This document shows, piece after piece, positions 17,162 through 24,824 of a DNA stretch of 64,000 nucleotides. The stretch covers positions 1-64,000 of the forward strand of contig JBOEGN010000004.1 of NCBI GenBank assembly GCA_050633445.1, in the 5' to 3' direction. The DNA is from Thalassobius sp050633445 (GTDB taxonomy: Bacteria > Pseudomonadota > Alphaproteobacteria > Rhodobacterales > Rhodobacteraceae). The notes beneath the pieces are model-generated. The model searched no databases, was not told the DNA's origin, and saw nothing but the letters and a program-made list of their open reading frames with translations. The translations under genes were made by a program, and so were the position numbers. Within the stretch, counting starts at the first letter, position 1, and every line of letters starts with the position of its first letter.

Positions 17162-17972
17162 GCTTACGACGACGATACGAACGCACATCACGGAAGGATT
17201 TGCGGCCATCGTCGGACATGCCCAGATAGAACTCTTTCACGTCCGGGTTTTCACGCAGCTCGGCGGCAGGGCCATCCATCACCACGCGGCCAGATTCCAG
17301 AATGTATCCGTAATGCGCGAACCGCAGCGCCACATTGGTGTTCTGTTCCGCCAAAAGGAAGGTCGCGCCCTCTTTCTCATTGAGGTTCTTCACGATGTTA
17401 AAGATTTCCTCGACCAGCTGCGGCGCCAAACCCATCGAGGGTTCGTCCAGCAGGATGCATTCGGGGCGGGACATGATCGCCCGTCCGATCGCAACCATCT
17501 GCTGTTCCCCACCCGAGGTATAACCTGCCTGGCTTTTGCGGCGGGTTTTCAGACGGGGGAAGTATTCGTAAACCATGTTCAGATCTGCATCGATGTCACC
17601 GCGCGACACGCTGCGGGTATAGGACCCGGTCAGCAGGTTTTCCTCGACCGTCAGGTGTTCGAAACAGTGGCGGCCCTCCATCACCTGGATCACACCCTTT
17701 TTCACCAGATCAGAGGGGTTCAGGTCTTGGATACGCTCACCTCGATAGTTGATCGAGCCTTTGGTTACCTCGCCGCGTTCAGACCGCAGCAGGTTGGAAA
17801 TTGATTTCAAAGTGGTGGACTTACCAGCACCGTTGCCGCCCAGAAGCGCGGTAATACCGCCCTTGGGCACACTCAGGCTGACCCCTTTGAGCACGAGGAT
17901 CACGTGGTTATAGATCACCTCGATATTGTTGATCTCCAGAAGCGTTTCCTGGCTGTGATCGGCGTCAAGCAT
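17148..17972 (-). CDS. livF: LIV-type ABC transporter ATP-binding protein LivF
   Basis: A 274-residue ABC ATPase. Walker A is GGNGAGKST, the signature is TSGGEQQM and Walker B is ILLDEPSMGLAP. The long C-terminal tail (about 235-274) ends in an Arg/Lys-rich run (RRRKRWLS), longer than in E. coli LivF. It would pair with LivG to power the LivHM channel in the inner membrane. Start at 17972 (CAGGAAAG upstream) is preferred over 18017, which would put the intercistronic hairpin inside the gene. It follows the substrate-binding protein gene by about 70 nt. Confidence 0.92.
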   Translation of the reverse strand: MLDADHSQETLLEINNIEVIYNHVILVLKGVSLSVPKGGITALLGGNGAGKSTTLKSISNLLRSERGEVTKGSINYRGERIQDLNPSDLVKKGVIQVMEGRHCFEHLTVEENLLTGSYTRSVSRGDIDADLNMVYEYFPRLKTRRKSQAGYTSGGEQQMVAIGRAIMSRPECILLDEPSMGLAPQLVEEIFNIVKNLNEKEGATFLLAEQNTNVALRFAHYGYILESGRVVMDGPAAELRENPDVKEFYLGMSDDGRKSFRDVRSYRRRKRWLS

Positions 17973-18003
17973 GTGCGTTGTCTTTCCTGTCGAAATTCGG
18001 GGA

Positions 18004-18030
18004 TCCCGGCCAGACATGGCCCGGCCGGGA
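18004..18030 (-). terminator. Intercistronic hairpin after the substrate-binding protein gene
   Basis: TCCCGGCC (18004-18011) pairs with GGCCGGGA (18023-18030), 11-nt loop, in the gap between the binding-protein gene and livF. Such hairpins commonly keep binding-protein mRNA more abundant than transporter mRNA. No T tract follows. Confidence 0.6.
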
Positions 18031-18043
18031 CACTTTCAAACGC

Positions 18044-19327
18044 TTAGTTGCAGCGTTCCGCGATGTTGTTTTCCTTGGCGAACGCGGCCGAGTCGGCCTC
18101 GATCAGCGGGCCAACAACCGACGCATCCGAAGGGGTGAACTCGGTGATCAGCTTCCACTCTTTCGCGGTTGCATCCCACTGACCCACGGCTGCCATGCCG
18201 TCGCCACCGTGGTTGTCACAGGTCACGTTGAACTCAGGACCGAAGTTGGGCAGGCCAGCGGCCTCCATCTCGGCGGCTGTGATCTCCAGACCTTCCATGG
18301 CGTCACGCATCATAGCTGCGTTGATCTGCGCCGTGCCGTTGGCCGCCTGTGCGTCTTTGGCTGCTTCCGAAGCCAGGAACGCCGCATAGACGCCACGGTT
18401 GTACAGAACGGTACCGATCTGATCGCCAGCGCCCGCAGCTTTGCCCGCGTCGACAACGTATTTCTTGATGTCGTCAAACACTGGATAGTCCGAGCCCACA
18501 TTATGGAACTGCAACGACTTATAGCCGTTTGCACCGGCACCAGCAGGCAGCACGTCAAGCTCGGCGCCCGACCACCAGATACCCATGAAGTTTTCCATCG
18601 GGAAACGGATGTTCGCGGCTTCCTGAACGGCAACCTGGTTCATCACGCCCCAGCCCCAGAAGATCACGAAATCAGGACGCTCGCGGCGGATTTGCAGCCA
18701 CTGCGATTTCTGTTCCTGACCGGGGTAGTCAATCGGGATTGCGTTGAAGTCGAAGCCTTCGATTTCCGACAGCTTTTGCAGAGTCGGGATCGGCTCTTTG
18801 CCATACGCGCCGTTAAAGTGCAGCAGGGTGATTTTTTTGCCCTTCAGCGACCCGCCCGAGACGTCCTTGAAGTGCTTCACACCAACCGAGGCGCCATCCC
18901 AGTAGTTCACCGGATAGTTAAAGATGTGGCTGAAAACCTTACCGTTTTTCGCCGAGGTCCGACCATAGCCCATGGTGTGAACGGGGATACCGTCCGCGGT
19001 GGCTTTGGGGATCAGCTGATAGGTGATGCCGGTCGACAGCGGCTGATACACCAGCGCGCCTTCGCCTTTGGTGGCCTCATAGCATTCCACGCCTTTTTCG
19101 GTGTTATAGGCGGTTTCACATTCCGGCACTTTAATCATTTCGCCGCCGATACCGCCGTCACGCTCGTTCAGCAGGGTGAAATAGTCCGAGTAGCCATCCG
19201 CGAAGGGGATGCCGCCTGCGGCAAAGGGGCCGGTGCGGTAGCTAAGCGATGGGAACACGAGGTCCGCCATGGCGGGGCCTGCGGCCAGGGCCGCGCCCAG
19301 TACCAGAGTTGCCAGTTTCGTTTTCAT
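18044..19327 (-). CDS. ABC transporter periplasmic substrate-binding protein (LivK-like)
   Basis: A 427-residue periplasmic binding protein of the branched-chain amino acid-type family (Peripla_BP_6 fold). A Sec signal peptide (1-21, cleaving after AMA) precedes the two-lobed domain; cysteines near 70, 81 and at the C-terminal end (ERCN) may form disulfides. A strong ribosome binding site GGGAGGAG agrees with high expression, as do the hairpins on both sides. Because it is co-transcribed with two acid:CoA ligases, its ligand may be a carboxylic acid rather than leucine or valine. The specificity cannot be read from the sequence. Confidence 0.9.
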   Translation of the reverse strand: MKTKLATLVLGAALAAGPAMADLVFPSLSYRTGPFAAGGIPFADGYSDYFTLLNERDGGIGGEMIKVPECETAYNTEKGVECYEATKGEGALVYQPLSTGITYQLIPKATADGIPVHTMGYGRTSAKNGKVFSHIFNYPVNYWDGASVGVKHFKDVSGGSLKGKKITLLHFNGAYGKEPIPTLQKLSEIEGFDFNAIPIDYPGQEQKSQWLQIRRERPDFVIFWGWGVMNQVAVQEAANIRFPMENFMGIWWSGAELDVLPAGAGANGYKSLQFHNVGSDYPVFDDIKKYVVDAGKAAGAGDQIGTVLYNRGVYAAFLASEAAKDAQAANGTAQINAAMMRDAMEGLEITAAEMEAAGLPNFGPEFNVTCDNHGGDGMAAVGQWDATAKEWKLITEFTPSDASVVGPLIEADSAAFAKENNIAERCN

Positions 19328-19365
19328 CGGGGTTCTCCTCCCTTGGTTTTGTCCGATGTGTGGCA

Positions 19366-19385
19366 GGGGCGCGTTCCCACGCCCC
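19366..19385 (-). terminator. Intercistronic hairpin before the substrate-binding protein gene
   Basis: GGGGCG (19366-19371) pairs with CGCCCC (19380-19385), 8-nt loop, between livM and the binding-protein gene. No T tract. It probably protects or punctuates the mRNA. Confidence 0.45.
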
Positions 19386-19409
19386 GAGCCGTATTGGTGT
19401 TGGCCTGCC

Positions 19410-20486
19410 CTAGTGGGGGAAAGGCCAAAGTCGTAATTTCTCTTTGGCGACGCGCCAGAGCTGCGCCAGCCCGTGGGGTTCAGCGATCAGGAAAATGATG
19501 ATCAAGGCCCCCACGATGATCAGCTGCAAATGCGCCACCATATCGGTGGGCCAGCCCAGCCAGTCCACGCCGACGATCTTCAGCGCCACCGGCAGAACAA
19601 CCAGGAAGGCCGCGCCGGCAAAGCTGCCAAAGATCGATCCCAAACCGCCGATGATGATCATGAACAGCACCAGGAACGATTTGGTGATACCAAAGGCCTC
19701 GCCGACCTCGACCGCACCTAGGAAAACAGCGAACAGCAGCGCACCAGAGATACCGACGAAAAAGCCCGAGACGGCAAAGGCGCTGACCTTGGCCTTTAGG
19801 GGGTTCACGCCGATGATCTCGGCGGCGATGTCCATGTCGCGGATTGCCATCCAGCGGCGGCCTTGCGTGCCGCGGGTCAGGTTCCGGGCGATCAGCGCAC
19901 TGATGGCCACAAAGACCAGACAGAACAGATAGGTCGCCCATGCCTCGGTATTTGCGCCGGTGACAGGGACACCAAAGACGGTACGCTCGGGCGCATTGAT
20001 CTGGCCCGACGCCGAGTAGTTGTAGAACCACGGCACCCGGTTGAACAACCACACCAGAAAGAACTGCGCCGCCAGCGTGGCCACGGCCAGGTAGAACCCC
20101 TTGATCCGCAAGCTGGGCAGTCCGAAGACAACACAAACGATCCCGGTGATTCCGCCTGCCAGAAGGATGTGGAAAAAGATGTTCACATCCGGGAAGGACG
20201 TCATCAGCTTGTAGCAGGCATAGGCCCCCACAGCCATGAAGCCCCCGGTTCCCAGCGACACCTGACCACAATACCCCGTCAGGATATTCAGCCCAATCGC
20301 CGCGATCGAGTAGATCAGGAAGGGCAAAAAGATCGCGTTGACCCAGTAGTCGTTGACCAAGAAAGGTACGACCAGAAAGGCGATCAGAAGAACCGCATAG
20401 TACCGATACCGGTCGAACTTGATCGGAAAGGTCTGGTTGTCCTCGGCATAGGACGTTTTGTAATCGCCCGCTTCACGATAGAACAT
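19410..20486 (-). CDS. livM: LIV-type ABC transporter permease LivM
   Basis: A 358-residue permease with about nine to ten transmembrane helices and the family motif GYCGQVSLGTGGFMAVGAY near residue 70; the cytoplasmic coupling loop is at RWMAIRDMDIAAEIIGVN. It carries a 30-residue hydrophilic N-terminal extension. It would form the inner-membrane channel with LivH. The gene starts 6 nt after the small membrane-protein gene ends, so these are coupled. Confidence 0.92.
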   Translation of the reverse strand: MFYREAGDYKTSYAEDNQTFPIKFDRYRYYAVLLIAFLVVPFLVNDYWVNAIFLPFLIYSIAAIGLNILTGYCGQVSLGTGGFMAVGAYACYKLMTSFPDVNIFFHILLAGGITGIVCVVFGLPSLRIKGFYLAVATLAAQFFLVWLFNRVPWFYNYSASGQINAPERTVFGVPVTGANTEAWATYLFCLVFVAISALIARNLTRGTQGRRWMAIRDMDIAAEIIGVNPLKAKVSAFAVSGFFVGISGALLFAVFLGAVEVGEAFGITKSFLVLFMIIIGGLGSIFGSFAGAAFLVVLPVALKIVGVDWLGWPTDMVAHLQLIIVGALIIIFLIAEPHGLAQLWRVAKEKLRLWPFPH

Positions 20487-20492
20487 GTTTCC

Positions 20493-20720
20493 TTACCCCT
20501 GCTCGTTGGCGTGAGTATGACCCAGCGCCGAATTGTTGATTATGTGACCACGCGACAGCTTCAGATAGGCAACGACGCCGGTCAGAAACCCGATCCCGGC
20601 CAGGACCGCCGCAGTCAGGATCTGGCTTTGGGTCAGCGCGGTCGATGTCAGGGCGATATATCCAAAAGCCCAGAACCCCGACCAAGAGATGACGTTGATG
20701 ATGGCAATCAGCTTGTTCAT
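20493..20720 (-). CDS. Small two-helix membrane protein within the LIV operon
   Basis: A 75-residue protein with two predicted transmembrane helices (about 5-26 and 34-54) and a short polar, His-containing tail (GHTHANEQG). It lies between livH and livM with gaps of 2 and 6 nt, so its translation is tied to both permease subunits. I do not recognise the family. It may be an accessory or assembly subunit of the transporter, comparable to small regulators found with other transporters; that is inference. Its tight placement and clean hydrophobic pattern make it a real gene. Confidence 0.8.
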   Translation of the reverse strand: MNKLIAIINVISWSGFWAFGYIALTSTALTQSQILTAAVLAGIGFLTGVVAYLKLSRGHIINNSALGHTHANEQG

Positions 20721-20722
20721 GG

Positions 20723-21724
20723 TCAGACCCTCTCGATGATTTTTTCGCCGAACAGGCCTTGGGGACGGAACACCAGGAACAGCAGCGCCAGAACATAGGC
20801 GAACCAGTTTTCAGTGGCGCCGCCGATGTAAGGACCGATCGAGAATTCGAATAGTTTCTCACCGACGCCGATGATCAGACCGCCAACGATTGCTCCGGGG
20901 ATCGAGGTGAAGCCACCCAGCATCAGAACCGGCAAAGCCTTCAGTGCGATCAGCGACAGGCTGAACTGCACGCCCGACTTGGCGCCCCACATGATGCCCG
21001 CGACCAGCGCGACAAAGCCCGCGACCGACCAGACCATCACCCAGATGAAGTTTAACGAGATGCCAACAGACAGAGCCGCCTGGTGATCATCTGCAACGGC
21101 GCGCATAGCGCGGCCTTGCTTGGTGTATTGGCTGAACAGAACCAGCGCGATCACCAGAATGGCGGCGACCACGGTCGCGATCATGTCCAATTTGTCGATG
21201 AAGAAGCCGTAGAAACGATCGTTGCCAAAGCCCAGCCACTGGGTGTTTTCCTCGATCCAGAAGCTACCGCCCTGAGGCAGACCCACATCCAGCGTCTTGA
21301 TGTCAGACCCCCACATCAAATCGCCGACACCTTCCATGAAATAGGCCAGACCAATGGTCGCCATGAACAGGATGATCGGTTCCTGATTGACCAGATGGCG
21401 CATTACGAAATGGTTCACCGCCCAGGCCAGCAGCACCATGACGCCCATCGTCAGAATGATCGCCAGGACGCCTGGAACATGCCAGCCAAAGTGGTGGATC
21501 TCGGTGCCGAAGATCACGTTGATCAGGTGGGCAAAGGGCACCTGGCCCTCCATGATGCCCACCAGAGTCAGCGCGGCGAACAGGGCCATAACACCCTGAG
21601 CATAGTTGAAAATTCCGGACGCCTTGTAGATCAGCACAAAGCCCAGAGCGACCAGCGCATAAAGCACGCCCGCCATCAGACCGTTCAGCACGACCTCGAC
21701 GCCAAAAAGTAGTTGTTCAGGCAT
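20723..21724 (-). CDS. livH: LIV-type ABC transporter permease LivH
   Basis: A 333-residue permease with about eight hydrophobic helices. Family features include the N-terminal NGLMAGVLYALVALGFVLIY helix, the conserved GRAMRAVADDHQAALSVGI coupling loop and the late MLGGFTSIPGAIVGGLIIGV motif. An insertion of about 45 residues (about 125-170) with several Trp and Asp residues makes it longer than E. coli LivH (about 308). It is the partner of LivM in the same operon. Confidence 0.93.
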   Translation of the reverse strand: MPEQLLFGVEVVLNGLMAGVLYALVALGFVLIYKASGIFNYAQGVMALFAALTLVGIMEGQVPFAHLINVIFGTEIHHFGWHVPGVLAIILTMGVMVLLAWAVNHFVMRHLVNQEPIILFMATIGLAYFMEGVGDLMWGSDIKTLDVGLPQGGSFWIEENTQWLGFGNDRFYGFFIDKLDMIATVVAAILVIALVLFSQYTKQGRAMRAVADDHQAALSVGISLNFIWVMVWSVAGFVALVAGIMWGAKSGVQFSLSLIALKALPVLMLGGFTSIPGAIVGGLIIGVGEKLFEFSIGPYIGGATENWFAYVLALLFLVFRPQGLFGEKIIERV

Positions 21725-21765
21725 TGGATACGCCTCCGCTGCAAATGTTCTTGAAGAGGATCAGA

Positions 21766-22590
21766 TCAGTCATGAGCCACCCCCAAATAGGCATCAATCA
21801 CAGCCTGGTTGTTGCGCACTTCATCAGGGGTGCCGTCGCCGATCTTTTTGCCGTAATCCATCACCACAACACGGTCGGACAGATCCATGACGACGCCCAT
21901 GTCATGCTCGATCAGAGCGATCGTGGTGCCGAATTCGTCATTCACATCCAGGATAAAGCGGGACATGTCCTCTTTTTCTTCGACGTTCATGCCGGCCATG
22001 GGTTCGTCCAGCAGCAACAGCATCGGTTCGGCCGCCAAGGCGCGGGCCAGCTCGACACGTTTCTTCAGACCATAAGGCAGACGCGACACCGGCGTTTTGC
22101 GGATCGACTGGATTTCCAGAAAGTCGATGATTTTCTCGACGACTTCGCGGTTTTCCACCTCTTCCTTCTCGGCCTTACCCTTCCAGATCGCCTGTTGCAG
22201 CAAGTTGGTGTTCATATAGTTCAAGCGGCCGGTCATCACGTTGTCCAGCACGGTCATGCCTTCGAACAAAGCGATATTCTGAAAAGTCCGGGCGATGCCC
22301 TGACGCGCAACCTCATAGGGGCGCATCTGCGGACGTTTTGACCCTTTGAACCAAACCTCGCCTTCCTGCGGAATATAAAACCCCGAAATCACGTTCAGCA
22401 TCGAGGATTTCCCAGCCCCATTCGGGCCAATAATGGCGCGAATTTCGCCTTCCTTGATGTCAAAACTGATGTCGGTGATCGCCTTCACACCGCCAAAGCG
22501 CAGCGTGATGTTTTTCATCTCCATCATGGTCGGGCCGATTTTGCGACCGTCAGCGGTGACATAGCCTTCGTCTTGCATAACCTGGTTCAT
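21766..22590 (-). CDS. livG: LIV-type ABC transporter ATP-binding protein LivG
   Basis: A 274-residue ABC ATPase with Walker A GPNGAGKSS, Walker B LLLLDEPMAGMN and the divergent signature RLPYGLKKRVELARALA, in which LPYG replaces LSGG, a variant common in LivG proteins. The N-terminus carries about 25 residues before the ABC domain begins at MKNITLRFGG. The start codon overlaps the stop of the acyl-CoA synthetase gene (ATGA, 22587-22590), coupling ligase and transporter synthesis. Confidence 0.93.
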   Translation of the reverse strand: MNQVMQDEGYVTADGRKIGPTMMEMKNITLRFGGVKAITDISFDIKEGEIRAIIGPNGAGKSSMLNVISGFYIPQEGEVWFKGSKRPQMRPYEVARQGIARTFQNIALFEGMTVLDNVMTGRLNYMNTNLLQQAIWKGKAEKEEVENREVVEKIIDFLEIQSIRKTPVSRLPYGLKKRVELARALAAEPMLLLLDEPMAGMNVEEKEDMSRFILDVNDEFGTTIALIEHDMGVVMDLSDRVVVMDYGKKIGDGTPDEVRNNQAVIDAYLGVAHD

Positions 22591-24560
22591 TCTGCGGCCA
22601 CCTTCTGCGTGTTTACGGGCATGACTGCGGCGTCAATCAGTTGCAGCGTGGCACTGATCGAGCCCTTGCGGCCGTCCTCATAGGTCACCTCGGTGGTGGT
22701 ATAAATCTCGTCCTTGCCGCCATAGAGCGCGTCGATCAGGTCGGCGAATTTCTCTTCGACAATCCGACGACGCACCTTGCGGGTGCGGGTCATTTCGCCG
22801 TCATCCGCATCCAGTTCCTTGTGCAGAACAAGGAAGCGGTGGATCTGACACCCAGACAGCATTTCATCTTCGGCAACCGAGCGGTTGACCTCTTCGACAT
22901 GCTCTTTGATGGCGCCCAGAACCTGCGGGTGACCGGCCAGTTCCTGATACGAGGAATAGGCGATGTTGTTCCGCTCGGCCCAGTTGCCAACTGCGCTCAT
23001 GTCGATGTTGATGAACGCCATGCAGTTGTCGCGCCCATTGCCGAACAGAACGGCTTCGAGGATATTGGGAAAGAACTTCAGCTTGTTCTCGACATATTTG
23101 GGCGCAAACATCGCGCCGCTTGCCATTTTGCCGACGTCCTTGGCGCGGTCGATGATCCGCAGGTGGCCCGAACCGGGTTCGATGAAACCTGCATCCCCCG
23201 TTGCAACCCAGCCCTCGGCATCCTTGGTCGAGGCCGTGCTTTCGGCGTTCTTATAGTATTCCTCGAAAACACCGGGGCTGCGATAGAACACCTCTCCGGT
23301 GTCGTCGATGCGCAGTTCCACACCGGGGGCGGGGACGCCAACAGTATCGTTACGCACTTCGCCATCGGGCTGGATGGTGATGAACACCGTTGCTTCGGTC
23401 TGGCCGTATAGCTGTTTCAGGTTGATCCCAAGCGAGCGGTAGAACTCAAAGATTTCCGGTCCGATCGCCTCGCCAGCGGTATAGCCAACGCGGACATTCG
23501 AGAATCCCAGCGTGTTTTTCAGCGGACCATAGATGCACAGATCGCCCAGGAAATACTTGAACCGATCCCATCCGCCCACAGGTTTGCCATCCAGAATGGC
23601 GGGTCCGACTTTTTTGGCATGGGCCATGAAGTAGTCGAACAGTTTCTTCTTGAACTTGCTCGCGTCCTCCATCCGGATCATGACGTTGGTCAGCTGCGTT
23701 TCAAACACGCGCGGCGGAGCGAAATAGTAGGTCGGCCCGATTTCGCGCAGGTCGGTCGCCATGGTCTCGGCGCTTTCGGGGCAATTCACGCAGAACCCGG
23801 CCCAATAGGCCTGCCCAAGCGAGAAGATAAAGTCGCCAACCCAGGCCATCGGCAGATAGGCAAGAATTTCCTCGTCAATCGCCAGATGATCGAACTCGGC
23901 CGAGTTCTTGGCGCTTTCGATCACGTTGCGGTTGGACAGAACAACGCCCTTGGGCTTGCCCGTCGTCCCCGAGGTGTACAGCATCACGCATTGTGTGTCG
24001 TAATCCAGCTTGGCCTTGCGACGCTCCAGCTCGGGCGTCAGCTCGTCGCGAGCGGCAAAGCCCTGCTCCTGAACATGGCTAAATTCATGCAGGCTGGAGT
24101 GGTCGTATTTCCGCAAACCACGCGGATCGACATAGATCATGTGTTCGAACTGATGCAGGCGGTCCTGCACTTCGATCACCTTGTCGACCTGCTCTTGATC
24201 CTCGGCGATCACGAAACGCGCGCCGCAGTGATCCAGAACATATGCCATCTCTTCGGCGGCACTGTCCTGATACAGAGGCACCGGAATCGCGCCCACCGAT
24301 TGGGCTGCGACCATAGACCAATAGAAATGCGGACGGTTGCGACCGATGATAGCGATGAAATCGCCCTCGTTCACGCCCATGTTGATGAAGCCGCGGGCAA
24401 GGTTATTAATCTCGCGCTTCGCTTCGCTCCATGTCCAGCTCTGCCAGATGCCGAACTCTTTTTCCCGATATGCGGGGCGATCCCCGAACTCGGTGGCGTT
24501 ACGCTGCAAAAGCGCCGGAATGGACTGTAGTCCACCGACCGCCTGTGACGACTGTGCCAA
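22587..24560 (-). CDS. Long-chain-type acyl-CoA synthetase (AMP-forming), first gene of the LIV operon
   Basis: A 657-residue adenylate-forming ligase similar to FAA1/FadD15-type synthetases. The P-loop-like motif YTSGTTGKPKG, the adenine motif LYGQTEATVF and the Asp motif WVATGDAGFIE are intact; the C-terminal domain contains DRAKDVGKMASGAMFAP. It would activate an imported acid to its acyl-CoA at ATP cost. The likely start is TTG at 24560, placed 6 nt after GGGAGGA; no better ATG exists. Divergent promoters lie between it and the histidine kinase gene, with a TTACAA-A-TTGTAA palindrome at 24683-24695. Confidence 0.9.
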   Translation of the reverse strand: MAQSSQAVGGLQSIPALLQRNATEFGDRPAYREKEFGIWQSWTWSEAKREINNLARGFINMGVNEGDFIAIIGRNRPHFYWSMVAAQSVGAIPVPLYQDSAAEEMAYVLDHCGARFVIAEDQEQVDKVIEVQDRLHQFEHMIYVDPRGLRKYDHSSLHEFSHVQEQGFAARDELTPELERRKAKLDYDTQCVMLYTSGTTGKPKGVVLSNRNVIESAKNSAEFDHLAIDEEILAYLPMAWVGDFIFSLGQAYWAGFCVNCPESAETMATDLREIGPTYYFAPPRVFETQLTNVMIRMEDASKFKKKLFDYFMAHAKKVGPAILDGKPVGGWDRFKYFLGDLCIYGPLKNTLGFSNVRVGYTAGEAIGPEIFEFYRSLGINLKQLYGQTEATVFITIQPDGEVRNDTVGVPAPGVELRIDDTGEVFYRSPGVFEEYYKNAESTASTKDAEGWVATGDAGFIEPGSGHLRIIDRAKDVGKMASGAMFAPKYVENKLKFFPNILEAVLFGNGRDNCMAFINIDMSAVGNWAERNNIAYSSYQELAGHPQVLGAIKEHVEEVNRSVAEDEMLSGCQIHRFLVLHKELDADDGEMTRTRKVRRRIVEEKFADLIDALYGGKDEIYTTTEVTYEDGRKGSISATLQLIDAAVMPVNTQKVAAE

Positions 24561-24682
24561 TTCTGTTCCTCCCAAATGGCCGTTCTTGTTGGCCTGTGCA
24601 GCCTGCGAACGACGATTCTCCCGTCTGCTAGGGTGCGCACTAATCTTTCGCCGTCAACTTTTTCGTGAACATTTCCCAATCA

Positions 24683-24695
24683 TTACAAATTGTAA
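24683..24695. promoter_or_regulatory. Palindromic operator candidate between the LIV operon and the two-component genes
   Basis: TTACAA-A-TTGTAA is a perfect 6-1-6 inverted repeat in the 264-bp divergent region. A related half-site, TGTTACA, lies at 24801-24807 close to the kinase start. No regulator is proven; the neighbouring OmpR-type response regulator is the first candidate, although such proteins usually prefer direct repeats. Confidence 0.45.
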
Positions 24696-24824
24696 CAGGG
24701 TCTGTTTCTTTGCAAGAATTGGCGATAACAGTAGTGAAAGCCCGCTGTTTGGACGTAGAAATCACCCGAAAAATTCGAATGATTTATGCTTTAAAACATA
24801 CTGTTACACTAAGGAGAGCCATTC

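Noticed and set aside
17978..19498. A 506-codon open frame antisense to the substrate-binding protein gene
   Set aside because: A shadow of the real gene; composition is Arg/His/Val-rich without domains and it crosses operon junctions.
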